This document shows, piece by piece, positions 7,825 to 16,304 of a stretch of 64,000 nt of DNA. This DNA is from a virus. The stretch covers positions 23,146 to 87,145 of IMG/VR virus record IMGVR_UViG_3300025133_000055; one strand, written 5' to 3'. The stretch's first letter is position 1. Each line of letters opens with the position of its first letter. The notes beneath the pieces were generated by a model. That model did not search any database and was not told where the DNA came from. It worked only from the letters and a program-made list of their open reading frames with translations. A program made the position numbers and the translations under genes.

Positions 7825-8202
7825 ATGAATGCTACAGCGTGGAAACACACTAAAGACATCGACGGAGTAATCTATGCTATTCAAATCGATGGTATAAAGG
7901 GAAAGAGAAATGAAAGTAATCTTTTAAAGGAATTAAAAGATTGGAAGAGCTTCGGAGAAGGATATGACCCTACAAAAAAAGCCAGAACATTAATGTTTAA
8001 AAAGATATTTTCCAGCGACACAGATTGGAAAAAGTGGGCCCGAACATTTCCTTATATTTTAGTGGAGATTGGTTCTGTTAGTGGAAAACCCAAGCCCTAT
8101 AAACTGGGGTTAGAGTATATTAAATCTAAAGAAAAGGGGAGCAAGAAAAATGTCAGAAAAAATGTCAGAAAAAAACAAAGAGGAAGAAAAAGCACCAAGT
8201 GA
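7825..8202 (+). CDS. Unrecognised basic-tailed protein (125 aa)
   Basis: AAGGGGG precedes the ATG by 10 nt. The body (IDGVIYAIQIDGIKGKRNESNLLKELK) looks globular. The last 25 residues are highly basic (KKNVRKNVRKKQRGRKSTK), and that part overlaps the start of the ClpP gene in another frame for 53 nt. The basic tail may be partly a by-product of that overlap. Function unknown. Confidence 0.55.
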   Translation: MNATAWKHTKDIDGVIYAIQIDGIKGKRNESNLLKELKDWKSFGEGYDPTKKARTLMFKKIFSSDTDWKKWARTFPYILVEIGSVSGKPKPYKLGLEYIKSKEKGSKKNVRKNVRKKQRGRKSTK

Positions 8203-8725
8203 GGATCTGAAACCTCCTGAGCCACGAGCTATTGGAATATTCAGCGATATTAATGAAAAGAAATCAGAAGATATAGTTTATGCCCTCAAATTATATACCG
8301 CTGATTCCAAAGAAGATATAGATTTCTATATTTCAACTAGCGGGGGTTCTGCTGCTGATATGTTTGCCATCTATGATTTCATGCGGGAGACGCGGGAAAA
8401 ATTAGATATTGTAACCCACGGATTGGGGAAGGTAATGTCGGCTGGTATTTTGCTGCTTGCGGCCGGAACAAAAGGGAAGAGAAAGGTAGGGAAGCATTGC
8501 AGAGTGATGATTCACACGGTTGTTGGTGCCAATGCTGGACCCTTTCATGAACTAGAAAATGAAATGTGCGAAATTCAACACATACAAAATATGTATATAC
8601 AGGCCCTATGTTTAGAAACAAAACTTACAAAGAAGAAAATAAGAGCATTATTTGCAAAAAATGTAAATGTTTATCTGTCGGCAGAAGAAGCAGTTGAATA
8701 TGGCATAGCCGACATTATTGTATAG
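8150..8725 (+). CDS. clpP: ClpP-like serine protease, copy 1
   Basis: 191 residues with the ClpP fold: FYISTSGGSAADMFAIYD, the nucleophile elbow GKVMSAGILLLAAG (Ser97), MIHTVVGANAG (His122) and a C-terminal AEEAVEYGIADII (Asp near 188), so the triad is complete. GGGGAG precedes the ATG by 8 nt. A second ATG four codons in is possible. It lies two genes before GroEL. Phage ClpP-like enzymes can act in capsid maturation or in turnover of host proteins. Context does not decide. Confidence 0.88.
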   Translation: MSEKMSEKNKEEEKAPSEDLKPPEPRAIGIFSDINEKKSEDIVYALKLYTADSKEDIDFYISTSGGSAADMFAIYDFMRETREKLDIVTHGLGKVMSAGILLLAAGTKGKRKVGKHCRVMIHTVVGANAGPFHELENEMCEIQHIQNMYIQALCLETKLTKKKIRALFAKNVNVYLSAEEAVEYGIADIIV

Positions 8726-8743
8726 AATAACAAGATATTGAGG

Positions 8744-8753
8744 ACTAATTATT
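8744..8753 (+). promoter_or_regulatory. Late-promoter-like motif (ACTAATTATT)
   Basis: Only 3 nt before the ATG at 8757. If it acts as a -10 element, the mRNA would be nearly leaderless. Confidence 0.45.
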
Positions 8754-8756
8754 AGT

Positions 8757-10154
8757 ATGAATAAACTAGAAAATTTAATTGAAAAACACTATAAAAGGAA
8801 GAAGGGGAGTCTTACATTTCGATCTCTTATTGAAATGGTAGAAGAGACTATGAAAAATCTGAGCCCCCTCTTCGAAGAGACACTGGCGGTCAGTTATGAT
8901 GCTGCTGAGGGAGAAGTTCCCCCCGAATTAAAAAACGGAGTGAGGCTTCCCATATTTAAAATTACAGAATTATGGGGAAAAGTTGATAATAAGGACAGGG
9001 AGATTATCGAGCAATTCACCAAGAATTTGGGGGGTTCAACGATAAAAGAAAAATTAACCAACCTTAACGAGATAATTCAATATGATCCAAAGGCAGATAT
9101 TCCCAAAATTATATCTGCGATGGTAGTGGTGGAAACACTCAGGAGTATCATCATTGAGTATACCGAAGCCGTTGGTGGCTTTTTATTCGAGGGTTTTTTA
9201 GCTGGCATCTTTGGTGGTCAAAGTATTCAAATTGTGGATGTCACCGGAGATGAGGCCGCTGGCCAAGCTGGGAAACCCATTACCGATGTTGTTCTCAATG
9301 GCATTCATTATAGTTTAAAGTTGTTGTCACCGGGAACGACCATTGATGGCTCTTATAAAAATATTGTAGAGCACTTTGCCACCGTTTCTCCGCCGGAGAT
9401 AACTTACTTAGTTGTACGCAAAGTGGGCAACGATGTTTTAGACTTCTATGAATTTACCATTACACAAGACAACTTTACAGATTATATCGGCTGGGCTGAG
9501 TATCATGACGTGAAAGAGGAGAAAGAAATTAGTGGTCTTTCAAGTGATGAGATGATAGATCTTTTTAGCGATATCGGGTCTTCGAAAGGGAAGGGGAAGT
9601 CTGGTGTTGTGAAGATTAGCGATAAAAATGAAAAGAACGTCAATCGAAGTATTAAATCTTTTAAAGACTCCCGCGCCCCCTTTACTGTTATTTATCGCGG
9701 AGAGGAAGATATAAGTCAACTTAAAAGATATTCCGCCAGTGTCAATCACCTTTATGGCTCACCGGAGGTATACCAACAAGTTAAAGAAGCCCAGAATGGT
9801 CCGTTTGAGGAGTTTATTAACCTTTTAAGAACAACTCCCGGATATACCGGATCCCAACAGTTTCATATTTCTCCCGAATATGCCAAGTCTGTGTCTGAAA
9901 ATGTGGGACAGTTAGATCTATCAGAAAATAATTTATTGGGTATCACGGAAAAGTATCTAGATAAACTGGCAGGAGAATTGATACCCATCTATTCCACACT
10001 TCACTCATTTAGTGAAAATATAAATCGTTATTTCCTGGGTGTCGATGAAAAGGACACAACTCGAAAAAAACGAGCACTTGCCGCAAGAGAAGATGCGTTT
10101 AGACTTCGTAAAAATGTCGACAATGTTGTTGAAAAAGAAACAGAAGAGAGGTAA
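8757..10154 (+). CDS. Large unrecognised protein (465 aa) with a nuclease-like strand
   Basis: The N-terminus (RSLIEMVEETM, residues 23-33) resembles the helical leaders found on other proteins of this genome. The middle has ITDVVLNGIHYSLKLL near 177-192, followed by GTTIDGSYKNIVEHF. The D-x9-S-L-K spacing is reminiscent of a PD-(D/E)xK strand pair, but this is weak. The C-terminus is a basic helix (KKRALAAREDAFRLRKNV). It lies between ClpP and GroEL in one operon, so a virion or assembly role is plausible. Confidence 0.55.
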   Translation: MNKLENLIEKHYKRKKGSLTFRSLIEMVEETMKNLSPLFEETLAVSYDAAEGEVPPELKNGVRLPIFKITELWGKVDNKDREIIEQFTKNLGGSTIKEKLTNLNEIIQYDPKADIPKIISAMVVVETLRSIIIEYTEAVGGFLFEGFLAGIFGGQSIQIVDVTGDEAAGQAGKPITDVVLNGIHYSLKLLSPGTTIDGSYKNIVEHFATVSPPEITYLVVRKVGNDVLDFYEFTITQDNFTDYIGWAEYHDVKEEKEISGLSSDEMIDLFSDIGSSKGKGKSGVVKISDKNEKNVNRSIKSFKDSRAPFTVIYRGEEDISQLKRYSASVNHLYGSPEVYQQVKEAQNGPFEEFINLLRTTPGYTGSQQFHISPEYAKSVSENVGQLDLSENNLLGITEKYLDKLAGELIPIYSTLHSFSENINRYFLGVDEKDTTRKKRALAAREDAFRLRKNVDNVVEKETEER

Positions 10155-10157
10155 TAA

Positions 10158-11726
10158 TTGACCAAACATTATGGTTCTGGCTCTGAGATGAGCCAAAAGA
10201 TTCTGAAAGGAATTAATGTTTTAGCAGATAATGTAGCTTCCACCCTTGGACCAAGGGGGAGGAATGTTATTCTGCAAGAGAAAGGAAAGCGACCTATCAT
10301 CACCAAGGACGGTGTGACAGTTGCAAACTTTGTGGATTTAGAGGATCCAATTGAGAATGCTGGTGTTCAGATTATTAAACAAGCGGCAGCACAAACAAAT
10401 TTGGATGCCGGTGACGGCACAACAACTGCAACAGTTTTATCACGCGCTATTCTCAATAAGGCTCAAAAATATATTTCTGCGGGAGTTCCCCCTATTGAAT
10501 TGCAGCGAGGGATCGAAAAGGCAGTTGCAGTTATTGTTGAAAACTTAAAAGAGATGTCGCAACCAATCGCATGCGAAGAAAACATTGCTCACATTGCAAC
10601 CATTTCTGCAAATAATGATAAACATATCGGAAATTTGGTTGGCCGTGCGGTGAGTGCAGCGGGCAAGGACGGTGCTATTACAGTCGAGGAGGCACGCTCC
10701 CATCAAACCAGCCTAGACCTTGTAGAAGGCTTCAGGATGGACTCTGGTTATGCTGCAACGGCTTTCATTACCGATGAGAGACGACGCGCCGCAACTTACG
10801 ATAACCCGCTTCTACTGGTAACAGATGAGAAGATCGAGCATGTTCAAGATATCATGGGCATCTTGGAATTGTCGGCCAGGGAGGCGCGCCCTCTGGTGTT
10901 TATCTCTACGGAGGTAGAGGGTCAAGCATTAGCCGCAATGATTATGAATGCGATTAAGGGTACATTAAAGATCGCAGCAGTCAAAGCACCGCGATATGGC
11001 GAGGAAAGACAAAACATCCTAAAGGACTTAGCCATCTCCACTGGCGCAAACTTTATTAGCAGGTCGCAAGGAAGAAAACTTAGTGAAGTTAAGTTGACTG
11101 ATTTTGGAACCGCCGCCAGAATTGATATTACTCGAAGTCAGACTACAATCGTCGGCGGCGATGGGAACCAAGACTTGATTGATGAGCAGGTCGAAGAACT
11201 CAAATCAGACCTGATCCACGAAGAAAACTTGCATGAGTGTGAGAAGATTCAAGACAGGATCGCCAGATTGTCAAGTGGGATCGCCATCATCCGAATCGGT
11301 GCAGCCACCGAGATTGAGATGATCGAGAAGAAACACAGAGTTGAGGATGCCCTAGAGGCTGTCCGATCGGCACAAATGGAAGGCATCATCGCGGGGGGAG
11401 GTGCGGCATTGATTCGAGCGACCACTAACCTAGAAGTTGATGTTGACAATGATGATCAACTGCTTGGTGTTGAAATTGTCAAAGAGGCAGTTAAGGCGCC
11501 CCTCAAACAGATGGCCCTGAATGCGGGTAAATCTCCAGACATTATTTGTGAACTAGTTTTAAAAGAAAAAGGTAATTGTGGTTATAATTTTATATCCGAT
11601 AGCCTTGTTGATTTATTAGAGGCCGGCGTCATAGATCCTGTAAGAGTCACACGTACCGCACTCCAAAATGCAGCCTCAGTTGCGGGCACATTAATTACAA
11701 CAAACTGTGCCATAATACAAAGTTAA
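10158..11726 (+). CDS. groEL: GroEL-like chaperonin (phage-encoded)
   Basis: 522 residues, close to bacterial GroEL (about 545). Hallmarks are ASTLGPRGRNVIL (25-38), ITKDGVTVA, the ATPase motif DAGDGTTTATVL, the apical-domain KGTLKIAAVKAPRYGEER and EGIIAGGGAAL. The glycine-methionine-rich tail of bacterial GroEL is absent (it ends CAIIQS). The only usable start is TTG at 10158 with GAGAGG 7-13 nt upstream. No GroES-like gene is visible in the window, so it may use the host co-chaperonin or work alone, as reported for some jumbo-phage chaperonins. Confidence 0.95.
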   Translation: MTKHYGSGSEMSQKILKGINVLADNVASTLGPRGRNVILQEKGKRPIITKDGVTVANFVDLEDPIENAGVQIIKQAAAQTNLDAGDGTTTATVLSRAILNKAQKYISAGVPPIELQRGIEKAVAVIVENLKEMSQPIACEENIAHIATISANNDKHIGNLVGRAVSAAGKDGAITVEEARSHQTSLDLVEGFRMDSGYAATAFITDERRRAATYDNPLLLVTDEKIEHVQDIMGILELSAREARPLVFISTEVEGQALAAMIMNAIKGTLKIAAVKAPRYGEERQNILKDLAISTGANFISRSQGRKLSEVKLTDFGTAARIDITRSQTTIVGGDGNQDLIDEQVEELKSDLIHEENLHECEKIQDRIARLSSGIAIIRIGAATEIEMIEKKHRVEDALEAVRSAQMEGIIAGGGAALIRATTNLEVDVDNDDQLLGVEIVKEAVKAPLKQMALNAGKSPDIICELVLKEKGNCGYNFISDSLVDLLEAGVIDPVRVTRTALQNAASVAGTLITTNCAIIQS

Positions 11727-11728
11727 AA

Positions 11729-11738
11729 ACTATTTATG
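11729..11738 (+). promoter_or_regulatory. Late-promoter-like motif (ACTATTTATG)
   Basis: Begins 3 nt after the groEL stop and ends 37 nt before the next ATG. Confidence 0.5.
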
Positions 11739-11775
11739 AGTGTTGGGATAAAACTTAAAGGGGGGCCCAAGTGAC

Positions 11776-12054
11776 ATGTCTGAAGATGAAGTTAGCAAGG
11801 TGGATATTATTGAATTGGATGGGAAACTATCAAGGATTGTCGATGGATTGGAAGGGGTTAGAACATGCCAGGACCGGATGTCAGATGATATTGCGAAGAT
11901 TAAAGATGCAGTCTACAATCCTGACGAGGGATTGTACGCAAGACTCAGGAATCTTGAGCAGTGGAAAGAGGCTTCTTCAAAAATTACTTGGGTGATAATG
12001 ACCAGTATTGTAGGTCTGGCATCTGCAACAGTTTGGCACACTTTTTTTAAATAA
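11776..12054 (+). CDS. Coiled-coil protein with C-terminal membrane anchor, holin/XhlA-like (92 aa)
   Basis: Residues 10-55 form a heptad-like helix (KLSRIVDGLEGVRTCQDRM). LYARLRNLEQWKEASSKI then leads into one transmembrane segment (TWVIMTSIVGLASATVWHTF). This order is typical of XhlA-type haemolysin/holin partners near phage lysis genes. AAGGGGGG lies 10 nt before the ATG. A lysis role is inferred. The lipoprotein at 15253 could be another lysis component. Confidence 0.55.
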   Translation: MSEDEVSKVDIIELDGKLSRIVDGLEGVRTCQDRMSDDIAKIKDAVYNPDEGLYARLRNLEQWKEASSKITWVIMTSIVGLASATVWHTFFK

Positions 12055-12058
12055 AGGG

Positions 12059-12087
12059 TTGACAATTATTTCATAACATGTTATAAT
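12059..12087 (+). promoter_or_regulatory. Perfect consensus sigma70-type promoter
   Basis: TTGACA at 12059-12064, 17-bp spacer, TATAAT at 12082-12087, 21 bp before the ATG at 12109. It drives a run of five overlapping small genes. Confidence 0.85.
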
Positions 12088-12108
12088 TATAATTAGCGTG
12101 GAGTATAA

Positions 12109-12423
12109 ATGCGTGTTAATATAAGTTACTCTGTGGAGCTATGTGAAGTCCCACGAGAGGTTGATAAATTACTTGAAGAGTGTGAGGTTCTTTTTAGACA
12201 AATGTGCGGAAAATTTGGGGGTGTTTGTAGCACTAGTCCACTTGAAACTATTGAAAATTTAAATGATATTCGTGAGCAGTTGAAGACAACCGACATTAGA
12301 TTGTCGGAATGCACTCAAATTTTGGCGGGGTATGTGGATATTAAAACCAAAATGCCTTTGTTGTCCCCCCAAGAGCAGGAGCACCAACCGGAGGAGAAGC
12401 AAGGCGATGATGAAGAACTTTAA
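12109..12423 (+). CDS. Unrecognised protein (104 aa)
   Basis: A helical N-terminal part (LCEVPREVDKLLEECEVLFRQM) contains three cysteines. It is followed by a second helix and a Pro/Glu/Gln-rich tail (PQEQEHQPEEKQGDDEEL). First gene after the 12059 promoter. It overlaps the next start by 17 nt. No function can be assigned. Confidence 0.55.
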   Translation: MRVNISYSVELCEVPREVDKLLEECEVLFRQMCGKFGGVCSTSPLETIENLNDIREQLKTTDIRLSECTQILAGYVDIKTKMPLLSPQEQEHQPEEKQGDDEEL

Positions 12424-12652
12424 ACAGGGGGAGTATGTTTATATTCCCTCAAATGTGATGCTGTTTCGCATCGATATGGACCAAAAAAAAGACTTGACAA
12501 ACTTTGAGGCGGCTAAATTAATGGAAAAACCACAGCACCTGATGTTTATTAACGAATGTAAAGTTGATAGTAACTGGGTTCAAGTTTTTTATAAAGGAGA
12601 ACTTTGGACCGTTAAAAAAGAAAATATTTATGAAATAGAGGAAGAAGGATGA
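12407..12652 (+). CDS. SH3-like small protein of the FKxG type (81 aa)
   Basis: Starts MMKNFKQGEYVYIPS, like the FKxGDxI family of the early region, with short strands after it and an acidic end (NIYEIEEEG). The start was placed at 12407, where GGAGGAGAAGC precedes two ATG codons. An in-frame upstream ATG at 12332 gives an implausible Cys/Arg-rich extension that overlaps the previous gene. Confidence 0.55.
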   Translation: MMKNFKQGEYVYIPSNVMLFRIDMDQKKDLTNFEAAKLMEKPQHLMFINECKVDSNWVQVFYKGELWTVKKENIYEIEEEG

Positions 12653-12939
12653 ACATAAAATTTATAGAAGTTTTTGGACATGGACACGGAAGTGCTTCAA
12701 AGAATTATTCTTTGAGAACAGTATATGTTAATCCAAACCATGTAGTTTGTTTGAGAGAGGACTCCGATACATCCAGGCTTTTAAGTGAAGGACGCCTACC
12801 TGACGAGTTAGATTCTCGACAGACTTTTACTTGTATGTCGATCAACAAGGGAACTCATGGCCAGGATATTATTATAATTGGCCCTGTCGAGGAAATTCAG
12901 AAAAAACTACAATCCCACCGACAATTACTAAGGGGATAG
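12649..12939 (+). CDS. Unrecognised beta-rich protein (96 aa)
   Basis: Overlaps the previous stop by 4 nt. It begins MNIKFIEVFGHGHGS and has alternating strands (SLRTVYVNPNHVVCL, FTCMSINKG, DIIIIGPVEEIQKKL). No family recognised. It belongs to the same small-gene operon. Confidence 0.5.
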   Translation: MNIKFIEVFGHGHGSASKNYSLRTVYVNPNHVVCLREDSDTSRLLSEGRLPDELDSRQTFTCMSINKGTHGQDIIIIGPVEEIQKKLQSHRQLLRG

Positions 12940-12941
12940 TT

Positions 12942-13373
12942 ATGGAAATTGCATGTAAATTTAAAGAGCTTAAAGAGCTTGAACCGTCCATTGTTCGAGA
13001 AAAAGATACGAGAACGAAGTGTGGTAGATATGAAGGGGGGAGTCTTAATATAAAGGGTTTTGGTCATGACAGGTGGGCGGTTGCTGCTTATATTATTCCC
13101 GACAAACCCCTTAAAAAATATGTTTCTAAAGGTCTGTCGGAGCAACAAATCGTCGAGGGATGCTTGAAGTATCTCAATAAGCCTCCCACCAAGAGATCCA
13201 AAAAGCTTAAATATGGAAAATTGGAATGTAGACATTTTATTTTTATGGAAGGAGCGATTAGTGTTTCTTTGATCGTTGACCAGAGAAATAATAAATATTT
13301 CTGGGGGCGCGGAAAAATTAACAAGCAACGAAAAATAAACTCATACAGGGGTCGACCGAGAAAAAAGAAATGA
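12942..13373 (+). CDS. Unrecognised basic protein (143 aa)
   Basis: The ATG at 12942 has AGGGG 7-11 nt upstream and starts 3 nt after the previous stop. The centre (GFGHDRWAVAAYII, KYVSKGLSEQQIVEGCLKYL) looks globular. The C-terminus is basic (INSYRGRPRKKK), suggesting nucleic-acid contact. The in-frame extension to 12831 overlaps the preceding gene and was rejected. Confidence 0.5.
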   Translation: MEIACKFKELKELEPSIVREKDTRTKCGRYEGGSLNIKGFGHDRWAVAAYIIPDKPLKKYVSKGLSEQQIVEGCLKYLNKPPTKRSKKLKYGKLECRHFIFMEGAISVSLIVDQRNNKYFWGRGKINKQRKINSYRGRPRKKK

Positions 13374-13768
13374 TAACAGAAAAAATAGAACAAGACCTCT
13401 CTTGTGTGGAGGCTTATTTGCTGGACTATCATAGTGTTGTTGTGGATTTCGATATATTAGGGCTGGATGAATATTGGGTTGAGGATAGGACAGTGACAAT
13501 TAATAGCTCCCAAGATAAAAAACACCAGCTTTTTGTTTTGCTACATGAAACGGGCCATGTAATTTTGAGAGACAGAGAAAATTTCAATGAAGCATTCCCG
13601 GATGTCGAATACGAAAGAATAGAAACGCTAAAAGAAGAGGTAATGGCATGGGAAGAAGCCAGGAAGTTGGCAAAAAAATTAAATATTGAATTAGATGCTG
13701 ACTGGATTTTAAATTATCGTAATTCTTTAAAAAGATATGCATCGTGGTCTATTAGGCTGGAGAGTTAA
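13370..13768 (+). CDS. ImmA/IrrE-like zinc metalloprotease (132 aa)
   Basis: LFVLLHETGHVIL places an HExxH zinc site at residues 59-63. An acidic helix (ETLKEEVMAWEEARKL) that can supply the third ligand follows about 25 residues later. This is the layout of ImmA/IrrE-type proteases, which in mobile elements cleave repressors. No repressor-like partner with an N-terminal HTH is seen next door. ATGA overlaps join it to both neighbours. Confidence 0.7.
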   Translation: MITEKIEQDLSCVEAYLLDYHSVVVDFDILGLDEYWVEDRTVTINSSQDKKHQLFVLLHETGHVILRDRENFNEAFPDVEYERIETLKEEVMAWEEARKLAKKLNIELDADWILNYRNSLKRYASWSIRLES

Positions 13769-14115
13769 TGACACCCAAATTTTATTTAGCGTGCCTCCTT
13801 ATCTTGGCGGGACATGTTTTTGCTTGGTATGGAACTTACTCTCAATTTATCTGGGACTGGTGTAAAAACAATGTTCATCTGCTTCCTTTAATATTCGCCA
13901 TTCCAACTGGCTATCTCTTTCTTTATGGAATGAGATTTGCCGTTCAAGAAATGGGAGAAGTCTGGGGTCCGCGATTGTTGGGCTTCGGGCTTTCTTATTT
14001 GGTCTTTCCTATCCTGACTTATTATTATTTTGGCGAGAGTATACTGGCTCCTAAAACTTTAATTTGTATTGGTTTATCTTTTTCTATCGTAGGTATCCAG
14101 GTATTTTGGAAATAA
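13768..14115 (+). CDS. Four-helix membrane protein (115 aa), DMT-transporter-like
   Basis: Four hydrophobic segments: 5-22, 33-55, 68-88 and 95-113. The final pair (YFGESILAPKTLICIGLSFSIVGIQVF) resembles the closing half of small drug/metabolite transporters, where a Glu sits between helices. A role in export or in altering the host membrane is inference only. Confidence 0.5.
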   Translation: MTPKFYLACLLILAGHVFAWYGTYSQFIWDWCKNNVHLLPLIFAIPTGYLFLYGMRFAVQEMGEVWGPRLLGFGLSYLVFPILTYYYFGESILAPKTLICIGLSFSIVGIQVFWK

Positions 14116-14120
14116 GATGA

Positions 14121-14130
14121 ACTAATTATA
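14121..14130 (+). promoter_or_regulatory. Late-promoter-like motif (ACTAATTATA)
   Basis: Ends 18 nt before the ATG of the leader-bearing gene at 14149, with GGAAGGAAC between. Confidence 0.6.
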
Positions 14131-14148
14131 AGCTGGAAGGAACTTGAT

Positions 14149-14493
14149 ATGAAACTTTTAATTGAAAGCTGGCGGAAGTATCTTAATGAAGGTGACGTTG
14201 TTGATCTCTCTTCTCACCCTAAATATAAAGTTCACCAAACAAAGGCAGAGAAGATGATTGCCGCAGATGACTTGATCGAATGGGGCGCCAAATATTTAAA
14301 CAGCACCAGATATGATGTCACCGAGAAACACAAAGAGTTAGCTAAATTCGCTGAGAAGGCCGAAGAGTTAGGTTTAAATTTGGGCAATGAGGAACTTCAA
14401 GATTTTATAGACGACTCATATATAGCACATGCCGCATACAAAGCCGAGCCTGAAAAAAAGCCATGGTGGAAATTTTGGGGTGATGAAAAATGA
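14149..14493 (+). CDS. Leader-tagged internal protein candidate (114 aa)
   Basis: Begins MKLLIESWRKYLNEG, the same leader as the seven genes at 45.7-50.5 kb, with L-N-E at 12-14 as a possible prohead-protease site. The rest is a soluble, mixed-charge helical domain ending KKPWWKFWGDEK. The DNA of its leader differs from the 26-bp repeat found in the later genes, so it is an older or isolated member. Confidence 0.6.
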   Translation: MKLLIESWRKYLNEGDVVDLSSHPKYKVHQTKAEKMIAADDLIEWGAKYLNSTRYDVTEKHKELAKFAEKAEELGLNLGNEELQDFIDDSYIAHAAYKAEPEKKPWWKFWGDEK

Positions 14494-14846
14494 ACTTAGA
14501 TCAAATTATAGATGAACAATTGGAGGTTCTCCAAGAGGAGAAATATAAGTTAAGAATATTCCAGGTTGAGGTTCTGCTAAGAATTGAATCTGAGTTCGGA
14601 GTCGAAGAAACATTGCAAGATATTCGCTCTATTTCCGGGGTGACCGTTGTAACTGCTTTGGATTCGCTATTTAGAAAAAACACTGGTTCCTATTTGAGTC
14701 ACATTCGGATAAAATTTCATCCCCACAAAGATTCAACGACCGCAAAAACTTATATAAAAGATTTCTTGCTTCCTTCTTTAAGGGGCGGCGAAATCCCTGG
14801 TTGTAAAATAATTAGAGTTGTCTCATCTCCGGAACAAATTGGGTGA
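14490..14846 (+). CDS. Unrecognised alpha/beta protein (118 aa)
   Basis: A helical start (MNLDQIIDEQLEVLQEE) with I-D-E is followed by two similar strand-helix-strand units (LRIFQVEVLLRI; YLSHIRIKFHP), resembling a ferredoxin-like fold. ATGA/GTGA overlaps join it to the leader-tagged protein and the Nudix gene. Function unknown. Confidence 0.5.
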   Translation: MNLDQIIDEQLEVLQEEKYKLRIFQVEVLLRIESEFGVEETLQDIRSISGVTVVTALDSLFRKNTGSYLSHIRIKFHPHKDSTTAKTYIKDFLLPSLRGGEIPGCKIIRVVSSPEQIG

Positions 14847-15256
14847 TTAAAGTGAAAATAATTTCGCCTCAACAACCGCGCCGTGATACTAAACGAGTCG
14901 CGAAGGTAGTGATCGTGAATGACAAGGGTGAAATCTTATTGTTGCTCCGAAAAAAAGACCAGCCCTTTCCGATGAAGTGGGATCTTCCTGGCGGCCACCT
15001 TAAAGAGGGGGAGACTTGGGAGGAGGGAGCGCATCGTGAGGCCAAAGAAGAAACAAACCTTGACATCGGAAAAATGAAAATGATTTCCGATAAGGGAAAA
15101 AATAAATATTTCAAAACAGCAGACTGGGGTGGTGAATTATTCAGTTCCAAAGAATTACCAGAACACGATGACTTTGTGTGGAGGGATCCAAATAGGCTCA
15201 AAGACTTGGATATCGGGCAACTCTATTTAGACGTTATAAGGAGTGCATTCAAATGA
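14843..15256 (+). CDS. Nudix hydrolase
   Basis: A complete Nudix box begins at Gly51 (GHLKEGETWEEGAHREAKEE), fitting Gx5Ex7REUxEE. The final Gly is replaced (TNL). It would hydrolyse nucleoside diphosphates linked to another moiety, for example oxidised or modified dNTPs or RNA caps. Start is GTG at 14843 in a GTGA overlap. A second GTG at 14852 is possible. A MutT-like or dNTP-sanitising role is plausible in a phage that carries PurA/PurZ- and dUTPase-type enzymes. Confidence 0.85.
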   Translation: MIKVKIISPQQPRRDTKRVAKVVIVNDKGEILLLLRKKDQPFPMKWDLPGGHLKEGETWEEGAHREAKEETNLDIGKMKMISDKGKNKYFKTADWGGELFSSKELPEHDDFVWRDPNRLKDLDIGQLYLDVIRSAFK

Positions 15257-15417
15257 AGTGGATGATAATAATTTTGTTGCTCGGTGGGTGTCTCAAAAAA
15301 AAGAAAGAAGTTGAACCGACTCCCATTCCGAGAGAAAAGATCTTGACGGAAGAAGATCTTGAGCGGCTGCCCGAAACAAGATGGCCCGAAGAAAAAAGAC
15401 CAGATGAAGGTTCATAA
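15253..15417 (+). CDS. Small lipoprotein (54 aa), spanin-like candidate
   Basis: MKWMIIILLLGGC is a short signal peptide with a lipobox (LLGGC, Cys13). A charged, proline-containing tail (VEPTPIPREKIL) follows. The ATG overlaps the Nudix stop (ATGA). Size and layout resemble outer-membrane spanin subunits of lysis cassettes, but no inner-membrane partner is obvious nearby. Confidence 0.6.
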   Translation: MKWMIIILLLGGCLKKKKEVEPTPIPREKILTEEDLERLPETRWPEEKRPDEGS

Positions 15418-15494
15418 ATTTTAAAATAGTTCTTCTTTTAGTCATTCCTTTAATAGTTACTAATAGAGGTGATAATTAGGAAGGAACTAAATTA

Positions 15495-16304
15495 ATGAAA
15501 ATCGCAAGGAAGGTGTTAAGAAGCTTATTTGTTTTAATGTGCTTTATGTTAATTGTAACAACTCCCGGCTGCACAAAGATCGGGTCCTCTTTCTCTGATC
15601 TTGAAAAAAGTATCAAAGATGCACAGCAGGGACAGGAGTGTTGTTATTTAGAATATGGTGTGAAAGAAAAGATAAGGGGTCGCGCCAATAAGGTGTCGAG
15701 AGAGTCCACCGTAAAAGTGGTGGTTCAAACGGAAAGAGGCACCTATCGTGGAACTGGTAGCTATTTTGTTTACAAGGGTCATCATATTGTGATCACTGCT
15801 GGGCATCTTTTCGCAGAAGGGCTTCCAACTGTTTTGGATTCGGAAGCTCTCATAACAGCGCCTACTGAAAAAGTAGTTGGGACGCTGGCTTATTTCGATC
15901 CCTATACTGATATGGCAGTCTTTAGGGTTGCCCCCCTGGAAAGCCGCAAGCCGGCTAAGTTTGTACGCACGCCAAACTATGTGGTGGGGGATCCGGTGGT
16001 GTACTCGGGGTTTCCAGGCTCAAACAATCTGCTCACTCTTAATGGTGAGATAGCTGGAGATGGTTACGGAACCGATCTCGCCATTCAGTCATTTGCATGG
16101 GGCGGCTCGTCTGGATCGGGTGTCTTTGATGCCAAGGGTCATTTCGTTGGTGTGGTAGTCTCTATTATGGTGGGTCGAAGCCTGTTCGGATATCCAGAAA
16201 AAATTGGTTCAATTGTGTATGTGGCACCAGCCAATTTAATAGATATGGTTTATTTGAGACAAAATTTAGATAAATTGGAGGCGACAATGAATGACGGTTT
16301 TTAG
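15495..16304 (+). CDS. Trypsin-like serine protease lipoprotein
   Basis: 269 residues. A signal peptide ends in a lipobox (TTPGC, Cys26), so the protein should be lipid-anchored in the host envelope. The chymotrypsin-fold triad is visible: TAGH (His104), YTDMAVFRV (Asp139) and GGSSGSGVFD (Ser206). A periplasmic or surface protease made by a phage could remodel receptors, exclude other phages or help lysis. These roles are inference. GGAAGG precedes the ATG. Its 3' end overlaps the vWA lipoprotein gene. Confidence 0.85.
   Translation: MKIARKVLRSLFVLMCFMLIVTTPGCTKIGSSFSDLEKSIKDAQQGQECCYLEYGVKEKIRGRANKVSRESTVKVVVQTERGTYRGTGSYFVYKGHHIVITAGHLFAEGLPTVLDSEALITAPTEKVVGTLAYFDPYTDMAVFRVAPLESRKPAKFVRTPNYVVGDPVVYSGFPGSNNLLTLNGEIAGDGYGTDLAIQSFAWGGSSGSGVFDAKGHFVGVVVSIMVGRSLFGYPEKIGSIVYVAPANLIDMVYLRQNLDKLEATMNDGF

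Noticed and set aside
11776-12054. Firm lysis cassette with holin, endolysin and spanins together
   Set aside because: The holin-like, lipoprotein and amidase genes are scattered over 33 kb, so a single cassette is not supported.
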